This document shows positions 46,903 to 59,825 of a DNA stretch of 64,000 nt, in pieces. Positions within the stretch are counted from its first letter, which is position 1. Each line of letters opens with the position of its first letter. The stretch is taken from assembly GCA_030770535.1 (NCBI GenBank), contig JASVEC010000007.1:744001-808000 (forward strand), given 5' to 3'. This DNA is from Batkoa obscura (taxonomy: Eukaryota; Entomophthoromycota; Entomophthoromycetes; Entomophthorales; Batkoaceae). A program made the position numbers and the translations under genes. Below the pieces are notes generated by a model. That model searched no databases. It was not told the DNA's origin and saw only the letters and a program-made list of their open reading frames with translations.

Positions 46903-47404
46903 TGTATATTACTGTACAAGAAAACCAATAAAAGGTTATAATAATTTCAGCGATTAAGGAATTACTGTCTATTTATATATTATCGGTTTATTAAATTTAC
47001 TATATAACAATCAAAGTCACATTCTCCAAAAAAGATATATATGGGAAACTAATAGTTATAACCAACAAGTTAATTATTTAAAAAAGACAAGTTTTAAATA
47101 TTATGACCAATTATATTAATTAAACGAGCCAACCCCTATATTATTCTCCTGAATAAAAATGCTGCATATTTAGTATAATGTTATGGAATAATTATTTCCT
47201 ATTAATGTATTTGTTAATTTAAAATAAGCATCGCTTAATTGACTTGTTATAATGTATGTCCTTTGGTTGTTATTTATATTATAATACTTGTAGAAATAAT
47301 TTGAACATTTTAATAAAAGTAATAAAATCTGGTAGAGATTTTTCCGCTCACAAATAAACCACTTAATAGTTTAAGCACCCTTTTATCGAGATAATAAAAA
47401 AGTA

Positions 47405-47502
47405 AATGGGGGTGTTTTATTTCATCACTTTTTCCATTTTTCAAGCACTATTTGAGCAGAATAATTGTTAGTAAAACCCTTGAACAGAAAAACACATCCC
47501 TA
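47405..47502 (+). mobile_element. MITE-A copy 13
   Basis: Plus-oriented and diverged, from AATGGGGGTGTTTTATTTC to AACACATCCCTA. The core is CAAGCACTATTTGAGCAG. Confidence 0.82.
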
Positions 47503-49059
47503 AATTGACAAAGTTAATAATTCCAAAATTAATAAACAAATGTTCTAGATAACGTCATATTAAAATTAATATTACCATTGATATGCTCAACAGCTTGATG
47601 TACTTGAATATCTTAATACTTTTTAAAATGCTGTCAATATTTTTTGAGTACATGTTCTACCCATCGTTGTATTATTAACTGCTTCAAAAGGATATAGAAG
47701 TCTTGAGTATACATGTTAAAACCTTCTCACTAAAAGCTAATTCGGATTTAAAGCGATATTGCATCATATTATAGTTTCGGACACTGATTAAAAACTCAAA
47801 AACAGTTTATGGAAATTAAATTACTGTTTTTAAATAAATTTTACTTTTTAATATTACTATTTATTATAACCAATTAATTATAATAATAGTACAATAAGGA
47901 TAAAGTTCAATTCGTTATAGTATTCAAGGGTTTGAACAAATACTAAATCATTCAACTTACGACAACAGATCAAATATCTTTTTTTATATACCTTTGAAAG
48001 AGTCCTAAGACTCCTCAAGTGTTTTATTAGATATAAATTCTTTAAATTACAAATTTACTGAGATTGGCATATAAACCCAGTTAAAAGGCATTAAATTGTC
48101 AAAGCTTTCATTTTACAATATCTTATTGTTTCAATCTTATCAAAAGGTATTTGAATCATTGTAAAACTAAATAAAAATGTGTAAAATATTGGGCCATATA
48201 ATGAAAAGTAGCGCTTTTGATAACTGATATATTTATAGTAGCTAAATAAAAGAGTATAAAAATAGTATGATAATTATGTGTTGGTTATATAAAATCTATA
48301 TGTCTTATTTTTAACTTCTTTGAAAATGATGCAAAACACCGAAATTATTAGTGCTCAAATAAAAGCTATCAAAAAAATTTCTTCGAAATAAATACAGTGA
48401 CTGACAAAAGCAAGTCTATATCCATTGCTTAGTTTTTTTCTAGTATTTTATCAAATTATAGAGTAAAAAAGTAATGGGCTTAAGCTCATTTCTATCCGTC
48501 GCTGTACTTTACAATATTTTAAATAGTTGTTTTTAACTCGAGAGTAAAGAAATATAATTGACGATACCACAATCCAAATCATTATTATTTAGACCAATGT
48601 TTCTTACGCCAATTGATAAATTGACCTTAGAAAGAGTTAACACTACATTCACTATGGTGAATAGCTTAGATATTAATTCAATTTAGAAGATATGGTAGCA
48701 TTTTTTGAGCATATAAAACATACTGATGTGTTAAAAATACCCTTAGGAAGAGTAGTAATTAGAATAATAAAGTATCCTGTAAAATAGTCATAACCGGTTT
48801 GTCTTGGTATTATTTAGAGCTACCTTGTGTTACCTAAATTTACAAATAAGAGTGTTTAACTATTACTAATAAAAATTTCAATGATTTTGAATAACGATTG
48901 CTACAATAATTATATTTTCGAATTAAATAGTTTGTAAAACTAAGTTGTCTGCCACCAATAGATTTAAAAATAAAGATTAAATAAAATAAAACTTTAACAT
49001 TTTTTTAAATAAAAAACAAACATTAAAGTTATACCAAGGTTCTTTATGAAAGCCTTAAA

Positions 49060-49880
49060 TAATTACAAGTGTCCAAACACCATTTTTCTTACTCTTGTAT
49101 CTTCCATACTTAAACGAAGATCATCTAGTGGGTCAAATCGCTTAACAATGGTGACATGATTAGGATAATTACCGAGCTTCACACATTCATTAAAATAGTC
49201 AGTTACTGTGATCTTATAAAAATCTGGCTTCAGTCTTTTTAGTTCTATGGCAGGAGATGTGAAACTAGATGCTTTTCACTATTACATAAGCCAGCAACTA
49301 TGTTATTATGTTGGAGAGCTGCTATGATATTGGAAATCAATTGCGGTTCTGAATATGCCATGATGTTATCCGAATTACTTCTTTGTATTATTAAAAGTAT
49401 CTCACTGCTTTCCAATAAAAATACATTGGCATTTGCTTTGGTCTTCTTATTACCTATATATAGACAAAGGGATGCCTTATCATAAAGACTCTATTAATAC
49501 TTTCATAATTTGCGATTCGAAGTAGCTCTGCCGCAAAAATATCGATGTTTGGTTCATTTGTTTTGCTTTACTAGCTCCAGATACATCATTAATGTATAGG
49601 ATTCTGCTGAAGTAGGATTCTAGGTACTAGGGCGCTTCATAATGTTATTAAAAATCTAATCAATGTTATGTGCATTGGCTTGTTGCCCAAAGAATTCAAT
49701 CTCATTTTTATCTACTATCTCAATGTTAAATACACCAAGGTTGGTTTTTGTCCGAGATGAAATTGGCTTACATCTGTGGGCTAAAAATCCACCTTCAAAA
49801 GCAAAAGTAAATATCAGATCGTTGGTATTATAATCAATCTAGTTGGAATGACGCAGAAGTTGCATATTAAACATTTCAAG
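49060..49880 (-). pseudogene. Decayed gene resembling a fungal ELLR-LYIG / QLIxxIIAAxQ protein family
   Basis: Several well-formed coding stretches remain on the minus strand: FAFEGGFLAHRCKP, then SYTLMMYLELVKQNEP, FAAELLRIANYESINRVF, CLYIGNKKTKANANVFLLES, EILLIIQRSNSDN, SEPQLISNIIAALQHNN and, at the C-terminus, PDFYKITVTDYFNECVKLGN. The pattern ILLIIQ..., SEPQLIxxxIAAxQxNN, xPxFYKI matches what I recall of a multicopy family of fungal hypothetical proteins (QEDK...PEPQLIAEAIAAFQ) with a suspected PD-(D/E)XK-like core. That link is from memory, not a search. The gene is broken in several places. Confidence 0.55.
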
Positions 49881-49942
49881 TTATTTCAAAATTTGGTGCT
49901 GTATAAAAAATGTGTAAGCAAAAATACACCAAAAAAAACATT

Positions 49943-50038
49943 AGACAACCATCCGATAACATCAGCAATTTACGAATAATGTTTTCATTTCTTAAAAACC
50001 GAAAAGCATTGTAAATTGCTGGTTTTCGGATGGTCGCT
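49943..50038. repeat. Imperfect ~95-bp hairpin (MITE-like)
   Basis: The left arm AACCATCCGATAACATCAGC and the right arm, reversed GACCATCCGAAAACCAGC, both continue into AATTTAC. They form about 28 paired positions with a few differences around a short loop. It may be a small non-autonomous element. No second copy seen. Confidence 0.65.
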
Positions 50039-50401
50039 TATTGTATTCAGTATTATATTATTGAATTAGAAATACTATAAACACGAAAACAATTATTACA
50101 CTATAGAACAAAGTTGTAGATAGTTTAGTTTATATTTTGGGCTGTTTTTACCTAAGACTCAATGCTTTTCTGTTTTATTTTTATGAAGTTTACCAACTAA
50201 AATAAATATTATTAAAATATTCACTTTTTAGCTGATCTTGGAACTAACTAAATTATATAGCTAATTTATGCAAGTTTGTGATTTGATAAAAAAACACTTA
50301 TAGCTTCAAAGGTTGTAAAATCTGCTAATATTTATTATAAAGTTTTTAAATGTTTTAGGATATAGTAAAAATAAAACAAATATATTAGTTAATTAAAGTT
50401 T

Positions 50402-52015
50402 TTATTGTTTAATTACTTCCAATTCCCTCTCTATCTCAAAGGTCGCTTCTTCCTCTTCTTTTGAGACATACCAATATTTTGCCATGATAACAAAAATGGC
50501 ATAGAAAAAAGTAGAGATAATGATATAAATCCACATTTTAGTGTTAGATGCAATGTTTTTTAAGCCAATTTCTAATCCAAGTACACAATAATTACCAATA
50601 GCTGAAGTAATTAAAAATATTGAGGATGACGATGATTTCATTTGTCTACCTACCTGTGTATAAGCAAATTGAAGACCAATTGGAGATACCATAGCTTCAC
50701 CTAATGATAAAAGAATATATTGGGGAAGTTGAATAGTACCGTTGATACATTGATCACATGAGATGATTTTACTGCCTTCTTTAACTAGAGATCTAGCATT
50801 AGCTTCTACATAGTACTGAAGCGAAGTGGACAGAATAAAAGTGAGAATCATAATAAGCCAACCCCACACCATACGAGTTAAAAGTGGCATTTTGATTCCT
50901 CTCTTCTCTAAGAATGGATAAACAAAGTAGGACATCAATGGAACGAAAATGATAATTAAAATTGAATTAACATTTGATGAAGCTTCAGTTGGTAATGGAA
51001 TGAACCACAAGAACTTTTGATTCATCATATCATAATTATTTTGCCATTCGGTACTATTTTGATCATATAATAACCAGAAAAAAGATAATGGTAATAGCAT
51101 AATCATTACTTTTACAAATAATCTAGTTTCTTCAACCATATCTTTACCATATAAATCATCAGCAAATTCAAGCCAGTGCTTTTTAGTTGCTTTTTCTTCT
51201 TTGGATGCTTTGAAGTTACGATATCCAGCAACTATTGCGGTTTTAAGTGCAACCCAAGGCATGAATCTACCTGTTGGTGGGACGACACGATAGTAACGGA
51301 AACCGAAAATGAATAAAGCCAATGCAACCGCAAAAGCAATGGTTGGGATACCAAGAGCAAGGAAGTAGCAATTTGAACCAAAGCAATAAGTGTAATCTTT
51401 TAAGTAAGGAGTAAGATATTGTGAAACTAAAGCACCAACATTAATACATACATAAAAAAGACTAAAGAATTTATCAAGTAAAGGCGCTTGTGTTGGTAAA
51501 AACTGATCACCGCCATGAGAAGATACACATGGTTTGATACCTCCTGCGCCAATTGCAATGAGTAAACTTGGTACAATATAGCTCCAGAAAGGGTAGCTCC
51601 CAAATTTACCAACTAAGCCATTTATAGAAAATATTGCTAATAAAGCATTTCCGATTAAATAGATAAAAGACATATAAACAATAGTGTGGTATTTTCCTAA
51701 GAACGAATCGGAAATAGCAGCACCAACAAATGGGAAAAGGTATACTAATGCATTGAACAAAGATACTTGTGCTTTTGCGTAGTATTCTGGATACCCGTAA
51801 GCAGTTTGTAAATACTTGTTTAATAAATTTTTGATACCATAGTAACAAAAACGTTCACACAATTCATTTGGTACAATGAAATAAATGGCTTTTGGGAACT
51901 TATCATGGTTTGCCTCTAGATTTGCATCCAATTCCGCATTGAGAATGCGTTCTCGTTCTAGTAGTCTTCTCTCTCTTTCAGTTAATTCAGACTCAAATGT
52001 CTCATTCTTTGACAT
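50402..52015 (-). CDS. PTR2: PTR2-type proton-coupled oligopeptide transporter, copy 2
   Basis: Intronless POT/PTR carrier of 537 residues, paralogous to the gene at 45301..46902. The TM1 motif is ERFCYYGIKNLLNKYLQTAY, the second signature IGAGGIKPCVSSHGGDQF, and FFWLLYDQNSTEWQNNYDMM follows. It also has the late two-Cys insertion (GSKIISCDQCINGTIQLPQY). The N-terminal tail (about 40 residues) is charged and coiled-coil-like (LTERERRLLERERILNAEL) and differs from copy 1. Same orientation and similar length point to an old tandem duplication. Different peptide preferences are possible but not visible. Confidence 0.94.
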   Translation of the reverse strand: MSKNETFESELTERERRLLERERILNAELDANLEANHDKFPKAIYFIVPNELCERFCYYGIKNLLNKYLQTAYGYPEYYAKAQVSLFNALVYLFPFVGAAISDSFLGKYHTIVYMSFIYLIGNALLAIFSINGLVGKFGSYPFWSYIVPSLLIAIGAGGIKPCVSSHGGDQFLPTQAPLLDKFFSLFYVCINVGALVSQYLTPYLKDYTYCFGSNCYFLALGIPTIAFAVALALFIFGFRYYRVVPPTGRFMPWVALKTAIVAGYRNFKASKEEKATKKHWLEFADDLYGKDMVEETRLFVKVMIMLLPLSFFWLLYDQNSTEWQNNYDMMNQKFLWFIPLPTEASSNVNSILIIIFVPLMSYFVYPFLEKRGIKMPLLTRMVWGWLIMILTFILSTSLQYYVEANARSLVKEGSKIISCDQCINGTIQLPQYILLSLGEAMVSPIGLQFAYTQVGRQMKSSSSSIFLITSAIGNYCVLGLEIGLKNIASNTKMWIYIIISTFFYAIFVIMAKYWYVSKEEEEATFEIERELEVIKQ

Positions 52016-52800
52016 CTTTGATTAAAAAAATTGTACCTATGATTCTCATTTACCTCTGTTTTTATATCGTTTCCATTCAGTAGTGAATCTAACTAATACA
52101 ATTTGAAATCGGAGGAAAGGTTTTTCAATTTCCTTTTTTTGCAACTTTAACATTTAGAATATAAACTAAATTTTAATAATAAACACGATCATTTTTAATA
52201 ATTGTTTAAAATCTTAATATTTTTGAAGATATACTTAAGATGAATTAATTACTAGAGTGTCTAATGTCAGTGTCTAGCCTGTTTGTTTCTTACATATCTT
52301 TATATTATCGTTTATAATAATAGATCTTTAGATATGTTATACTTATCTAATTAACAATAACGACATAGTTGAAAAACAAAAGGGTTAACAAACTGTAAAC
52401 ATTTAAACCAAAAATATAATTAATAAAACCATCTTGTGATAACGAAATAGGTTAAGTATGATAAAAGTTTAAAGAAAGGCAAGTTACGATAAAAGCCATT
52501 AATTTATAAATGTATCTTATGGTAATAAAATTCATTAAGGCAGAAAAATTATATTGAAACTCAAATTTGTTTACTTTTGTTGGTTTAATATTTTCAGTAA
52601 TAAGCATATATATCACTTTACACAATTTATGAGTAGTAGCTTATGATCGTTATTTCCATCAATAGGGTTTAAAAAAGTTATATTATTCTTAAGATGTTTA
52701 TTACATAAAAGATAAACATGTTAAATTATACGGAACAATTGTTATTTTTGATGACAGGGTTTTGAATAATTATGCTTAATAATAATGATACGACTTTCAA

Positions 52801-52820
52801 TTAACCCTTTGAGTACCAAA
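52801..52820 (+). repeat. End fragment of the piggyBac-like MITE
   Basis: TTAACCCTTTGAGTACC repeats the TTAA plus terminal repeat seen at 36816-36928. Only one end is present, and MITE-A copy 14 starts about 30 bases further on. Confidence 0.7.
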
Positions 52821-52848
52821 ATTTTCAAGAAAATTTTGTTTAATAAAT

Positions 52849-52951
52849 TTGGGGATGTTTTTTTAGCTTCATTACTTTTTCCATTTTTTAAGCGCTATTT
52901 GAGTGAAAGGACTATTAGTAGAATTCTTAAACAAAAAAATACATTCTTATA
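52849..52951 (+). mobile_element. MITE-A copy 14
   Basis: Plus-oriented, from TTGGGGATGTTTTTTTAGCT to AATACATTCTTATAT. It forms an inverted pair with copy 15. Confidence 0.85.
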
Positions 52952-53020
52952 TATTATCAAGTTGATAAATAGTTACACAAAAAGGAATAGTTAGCTTCAA
53001 AACTATAATTAACCATTTTT

Positions 53021-53126
53021 ATATAGGGATGTATTTTTTTGTTTAAGAATTCTACTAATAGTCCTTTCACTCAAATAGCACTTAAAAATGGAAAAAGTAA
53101 TGAAGTCAAAAAAAACACCCCCATAT
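53021..53126 (-). mobile_element. MITE-A copy 15
   Basis: Minus-oriented, from ATATAGGGATGTATTTTTTT to ACACCCCCATAT. It shares the less common variant AGTCCTTTCACTCAAATAGC with copy 14 (as reverse complement), so the two are close relatives. Confidence 0.88.
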
Positions 53127-53351
53127 AATATAAGCAATGTAATGATAGTTTTTACTTATTATTACAATTGATTACTTTTTGATTAGTTATTAATTTAGTT
53201 ACTAATAATTTAAATAATATTGATATTTAGTAATTGATTTTTTTATTTAATAAGCTACTTATTTGCTTAATAAATATTAAAGCTTTTAAATTTTCAGTTA
53301 TTTTTATAATAACCTGGGATTAGTTTTTTTATTTTTTTATTTTTTATAAAC

Positions 53352-53815
53352 TGTGAAAGTTGGTACTTAGTGGTAGGATTTAAAAGCAGCTCTTGGTTGA
53401 TTAAGTTGCCTTGAGTCGAACGGTCTTAGTTTATATAACTAAGATAGACTTAAATTAATAGGAATAATACATAATAAGCTACGAACTATGTAAAACAAAT
53501 AGAATAGACAATACTACTGTAAAATCTACGTAAGATGTTGTCAGAAAGACTTAGTGGCTTTATTAATAATACGATATCAGGGAGTAATTCAGTTAAAAAG
53601 CCTCGAGTTATCATATTGAAGAATCTCTTTTACACTCCAATAAGTATGGATATTAGAACGAGAAGATAATATTCTTTGCAATATGAAGTTAGAAATTATT
53701 GCAGCAAATCAAAATAAGGGACTCTGAGTTGATTGTGTTTGAACTTGAGAACACAGTAACTTAAGTGATTGTTGTGTTATAATCAATCCGAGAGCTAATA
53801 AACCAATATTTTACA
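53352..53815 (+). mobile_element. Solo-LTR-like element, copy 2
   Basis: A ~464-bp match, in opposite orientation, to 12608..13073. It starts TGTGAAAGTTGG and ends CAATATTTTACA. No internal retroelement region is attached. The two copies are clearly related but diverged, suggesting old insertions. Confidence 0.6.
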
Positions 53816-53962
53816 AAGTTTAAATTATTATATAATTTTTATCACATAATTTTTTAATACTTTCATTAAATATATTTTTTTAAATATAAATATAAAATTC
53901 ATATAATTTATATAACTTCTTTTATCGAAATTTTTTTATATTTTTGCTTATTTTTTATTACT

Positions 53963-54069
53963 ATATGGGGGTGTCTTTTTTGGCTTCATTATTTTTTCTA
54001 TCTTTTAAGCGCTATTTGAGCGGAAAGATTGTTAGTATAATTCTTAAACACAAAAATACATCCCCATAT
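53963..54069 (+). mobile_element. MITE-A copy 16
   Basis: Plus-oriented and full length, from ATATGGGGGTGTCTTTTTTG to ACATCCCCATAT. Its last five bases also serve as the start of copy 17. Confidence 0.9.
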
Positions 54070-54172
54070 GGAGGTGTTTTTTTCGGCTTCATCGCTTTTT
54101 CAATCTTTTAAGCGCTATTTGAGTGGAAAAGTTGCTAGCAAAATTCTTAAACACAAAAATACATCCCCATAT
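54065..54172 (+). mobile_element. MITE-A copy 17
   Basis: Plus-oriented, from ATATGGAGGTGTTTTTTTCG to ACATCCCCATAT. It is directly tandem with copy 16, sharing the terminal ATAT. Confidence 0.9.
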
Positions 54173-54202
54173 TTTATTTTTACATAATTTTTTTTTGAAT
54201 TA

Positions 54203-54308
54203 TATATGGGGATGTATTTTTTGTTTAAGAATTTTACTAACAATCTTTCGCTTAAATAGCGCTTAAAAAATGGAAAAAATAATGAAGCTAAAAAAAACAC
54301 CCCCATAT
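54203..54308 (-). mobile_element. MITE-A copy 18
   Basis: Minus-oriented, from ATATGGGGATGTATTTTTTG to ACACCCCCATAT. Third member of a cluster within 350 bp. Confidence 0.9.
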
Positions 54309-54492
54309 CAGGTATATATATTGTATAAATTTGTTTTTTTATTATATTTTTGAATTATTTAATATATATTTAAAAAATACTAACTTAGCTATTCTTTTAC
54401 CTTCTAAATTATTAAAATATTTATTATATATCATTTTTTTACTTTTATTTAATATGTATATATTATTTAAAAAACATTTATTATTATCATTT

Positions 54493-54690
54493 TTGTTAAA
54501 TTTTGATAAAATAATTGAATTGTTAAATTTTGATAAAATAATTGAATTGTTAAATTTTGATAAAATAATTGAATTGTTAAATTTTGATAAAATAATTGAA
54601 TTGTTAAATTTTGATAAAATAATTGAATTGTTAAATTTTGATAAAATAATTGAATTGTTAAATTTTGATAAAATAATTGAATTGTTAAAT
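54493..54690. repeat. 27-bp minisatellite, about 7.3 copies
   Basis: The unit TTGTTAAATTTTGATAAAAT plus AATTGAA is repeated almost without change. As 27 is a multiple of 3, it creates an open frame coding for NFDKIIELL repeats (54331..54714, +). The frame begins in low-complexity sequence and runs into MITE-A copy 19, so I treat it as a repeat and not as a gene. Confidence 0.9.
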
Positions 54691-54693
54691 ATT

Positions 54694-54799
54694 ATATGGG
54701 GATGTTTTTTTTGACTTCATCACTTTTTCAATCTTTTAAGCGCTATTTGAGTGGAAAAACTGTTAGTAAAGTTCTTAAACACAAAAAAACATCCACATA
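54694..54799 (+). mobile_element. MITE-A copy 19
   Basis: Plus-oriented, from ATATGGGGATGTTTTTTTTG to AACATCCACATAA. It abuts the minisatellite directly. Confidence 0.88.
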
Positions 54800-55780
54800 A
54801 TATTTTTAATTTGCTTATTTTTAATATTTTTAATAATAAATTATAATATTATTATTTTGTTGTTATTTATTTTTAATTATATTAACTTTTATATTAAATC
54901 TATAATTGATAATAATTTTATTTATTAGTTTTTACTTTCTTTTTTTTAAAGCATTAATTTTATATATTGCTTAGTTAAGTTTATTATTATTAGTAATAAG
55001 TTTTTTTAAATTATAAAGTGCTATAAATTTTAAATTGTTATAAATTCAAAAATTTGAAACTTGGATTAATTTTCAAACAAGTTCTGAAACTAACTCAGAC
55101 ATCTTTATGTTTAGTGATAAATTATATAAAACAATAAAAATGAATATAAATATAATAAATATAATATACACAAGTTTTGATATAAAAGTAGAGTATAATA
55201 ATATTTAAATAGCTAAAATATAAATTATATTAAAAAACACTTTTAATATACAATAATAAATTATAAAAGCAAATTAAAGATAAATAGTGAGTTGAAAAAT
55301 ATTTGATAAATTCAATTAAAACAATTATACTTTTAGTTTGTAATTTTATTAATATTATTAAAACTATAATAAATAAATTGTAAGCTATATTGAAATATTA
55401 GCATTTTAAACTTTTTAGTTGAAAATTTTTAAGAAATATTAAAATTCAAGAAAAATCATATATATACAGTTTTGTCTAATACTTTACTACAAATAAATAT
55501 TAACTTTAAAAAATCTTTAAACGCTATTTTAATGAATTTATATAAACATATCTGTTTAGCTATACTAATACAAATTTTTTAATGTTTAAGCTTAAAATGC
55601 GAAAAATAGAAAAACAAAATACTTTTACTTGCCCAAAAAAAACTAACAAACCGTTTGAAAAGATTAGCTATCTCAAACCAATCGTCAATAGCCAACAAGC
55701 CAAATGGAATTTTGACTTAGTCAAGTAAAAAAAATCAATTTCATCCCTATTTTCATAAAAAAAAGAGCAACAATAAAAAA

Positions 55781-56707
55781 ATGTCCACTTACGACAACCA
55801 AGCACATAGTGTCTTATTTGATAATAATGAAAATTATCAACCAGATGATCCAAATGCTGGTTATTATGAACAAGAATATCAGCCTGAAGTTAGCTATCAA
55901 GGTTACGAACAATATCAAGATAATAGTTATATGCAACAAGAGTTTACTTATGAACAAGAGTATCCAGTGGAAAGCAAAATAAGTATCTTAGCTGCTTTTG
56001 GATCCGGTGGACTCCCTGGTGAACCCCCGCTTTTGGAAGGTAAATCATTATTGCTATACTTTATAGTTTATATTTAATCTTTTTTATCAATGAATAGAAT
56101 TAGGAATTAATTTTGAACATGTTAAAACAAAAGTAACGAATTCAAATCAAGGATAGTAAATCAAATATTAATTAAATTTTCAAATTTTTAGACAGTAACT
56201 GTATTAAACCCATTCAAAACAATCGATACCCATATGATGGACGATGCCGATTTAGTTGGTCCTTTATTTTTTTGTTTATTATTAGGGTTTTCTACTATCT
56301 TTGTAAGTTAATTTCAATTCATTTAGTATAACATAAAAAATAACATTCACAAACCTTAATAGTTAGGTAAAGTACAATTTGGTTATATATACGGAGTAGC
56401 TATGTTAGGTTGGATATCTATGTATGGAATATTAAATTTAATGAGTGAGCAAGGAGTCGATTTAATACGTACAGCATCCGTTTTAGGATATTGTTTATTA
56501 CCGATTGTATTTTTAGGACTAATTGGTTTGGTTTTGGATTTAAATTCAATTATTGGTGCTTTTTTAGCTCCAGTGATTATCACTTGGGCCACATACGCTG
56601 CTTCTACGATCTTTGTTACTGTGCTTCGTATGCAAAACCAACGTTTACTTGTAGCTTATCCTATTGCTTTACTTTATACTTGTTTTTCTTTAATTACTAT
56701 TTTTTAA
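55781..56707 (+). CDS. YIP1: Yip1/YIPF5 family ER-Golgi membrane protein
   Basis: Rab-interacting multi-pass protein acting in COPII vesicle formation. I read join(55781..56039, 56098..56132, 56192..56302, 56363..56707), 249 residues with matching phases. The first 65 residues are acidic and Tyr/Gln-rich ([19 protein letters not shown]), as usual for the cytosolic tail. Splicing through a 35-nt exon gives [20 protein letters not shown], then [20 protein letters not shown], which is the diagnostic Yip1 block. Five hydrophobic segments follow, ending in CFSLITIF. It converges with GMD, 111 bases away. Confidence 0.94.
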
Positions 56708-56818
56708 AAGGAAAGTTTTATTAAAATTCTTATTTAAATAAGTTATAAAAGGGTAAAATAATAATATTTAATTTAATAATATTATCTATTTAAATTTATT
56801 TTGAACTTTGTTTTTAAT

Positions 56819-58252
<1,434 letters not shown>

Positions 58253-59825
58253 AATAATAATAAAAAACTTTTGAAACCGCAAGGGAGTTTGTTTTCATTT
58301 TATACTTATTCCCTGACTTTTTTGATTTTAATTTAAACTTCATTTTAAATTTTCGATTCGATCCAAACATTCTTCAAGTTCAGCTTGTATGATATTTATT
58401 AATTATTAGCTAATTAAGATTCGTGATAAAGAATAGTTTTGAAAAGGCTAAATTTAGTAATCCATCTATTAATTTTCTTATCAAGGAATCGTTTTTAAAA
58501 AAACACCCTCACTACCCCCTTTACATCCAATTATTTACTTACTTCATCTTCTTTTTTACTTATTATTTACTTTTTAAAACAATTAATGATACCTCGTGCT
58601 TTTTAGTTCTTTTTCAAAAAAAACAATTATGAATTTGGGTGTTTAAAAATTGATTAATTTTAATAACTTTCTAGTTTAATTTAAGCTTGATTCTCTAGCG
58701 GAGACCTTGCGGATATTGGTATTGTTGTAACGATAAATGAAAAATTAAAAAGATCTTTCACAAAGGCGACACTTAAATCTTGAGTAGATACTTTTTTAAG
58801 AGGATTTTTTTAAGTTTACTTAATATTTTAGGTATCTAAATTTTTAAATAGAAAATATTACGCTTCAAAGCTACAAAATTATCATAAAGAATTTATTGTT
58901 ATAATTTTTTAACTTGTCCATTTTTTTAGTCTAAAATTTAAAAAAATACTAGTTGAAATATAGAGTAAAAAAACATTCCTATCCACTTTATCGTAAAATT
59001 AACTAAAAGCCTGCACTATTCTCATGATAATTGTGCTTGAAAATCTCCAATTTTTTTAAAACTAGATTTGAGTTAACTCATTAAAATACGAATTAATTTT
59101 TAAATTCGTGGTTACCTTTTACTATAGCCACATTAAAGTATTTCAATTAATAAATTAACTTTTAGAATTAATAATTAGTATTAACTTTTAGTTTATTTTA
59201 TTATTATTTAATACTTTATAATATTAAGTAGATATTTTTTTACATAAATCTTGGCTTTTTACTTAAGCTATATATAAATATATATCATAATATTTAATTT
59301 TTTGGTTTTGTGATAGTCTTTAACATTATTTACATTAATAAAATTTCAATTTTAATAGCATTTAATCATTTCTTAAAACTTGATATCCATTGGTTGAATA
59401 GTGTTAATGCGTTAGAGATTAAATTCAATTAAAAAAGTTGATGGACTCTGCATGTCTAAATACTTTGTGATTAAGCCATAAAATATTTCAACTCAACCAA
59501 TGAAATTACTTTGATTGATTATTAATGAAAAAGAAGAAGGGATAAACTCTAATCAAATACTAATAAAAATTATGATGTAGAGAAAAGATCGTTTTTCCGA
59601 TCAATGTGATAGTTGATATGCTTCAGAAATAAATTAAATTTTGTTATATTTCATTATGTAATACTGCATAATTATGGCTTTTTTTGTAATAATTTTGATT
59701 AAAATAAATTTCTAATATCTTTTTATAAATCATCATAAATGTTAAACAATAAGAAACAAATGAAATTCATGATTTTTATCTATTCTATGTTCTTCTATTT
59801 ATTTATTATTTTCTTATTATAAATA
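58253..59825. other. Spacer between MRM1 and GMD
   Basis: About 1.6 kb, AT-rich. It holds the GMD promoter. At about 58495-58511 the run TTTTTAAAAAAACACCCTCA resembles a single MITE-A end, without a partner. No supported gene. Confidence 0.55.

Larger units (their letters stand above)
46903..50401. other. Region between the two PTR2 paralogues
   Basis: About 3.5 kb, AT-rich. It contains MITE-A copy 13, a decayed gene (49060-49880) and a ~95-bp hairpin (49943-50038), all listed separately. 47.5-49.0 kb has no supported feature. Confidence 0.6.
52016..55780. other. Gene-free, repeat-rich region upstream of YIP1
   Basis: About 3.8 kb. It holds six MITE-A copies, a fragment of the piggyBac-like element, a second LTR-like element and a 27-bp minisatellite, all listed separately. 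54.8-55.7 kb is plain AT-rich sequence and includes the YIP1 promoter. Confidence 0.65.

Noticed and set aside
49300-49485. 61-codon plus-strand frame
   Set aside because: It is the antisense of the decayed minus-strand gene at 49060-49880.
54331-54714. 127-codon frame with NFDKIIELL repeats as a gene
   Set aside because: It begins in low-complexity sequence and ends inside a MITE-A copy; better explained as a minisatellite.
58423-58632. 69-codon frame and a lone MITE-A-like end (ACACCCTCA)
   Set aside because: The frame is Phe/Lys-biased without support, and only a few bases resemble MITE-A with no second end.
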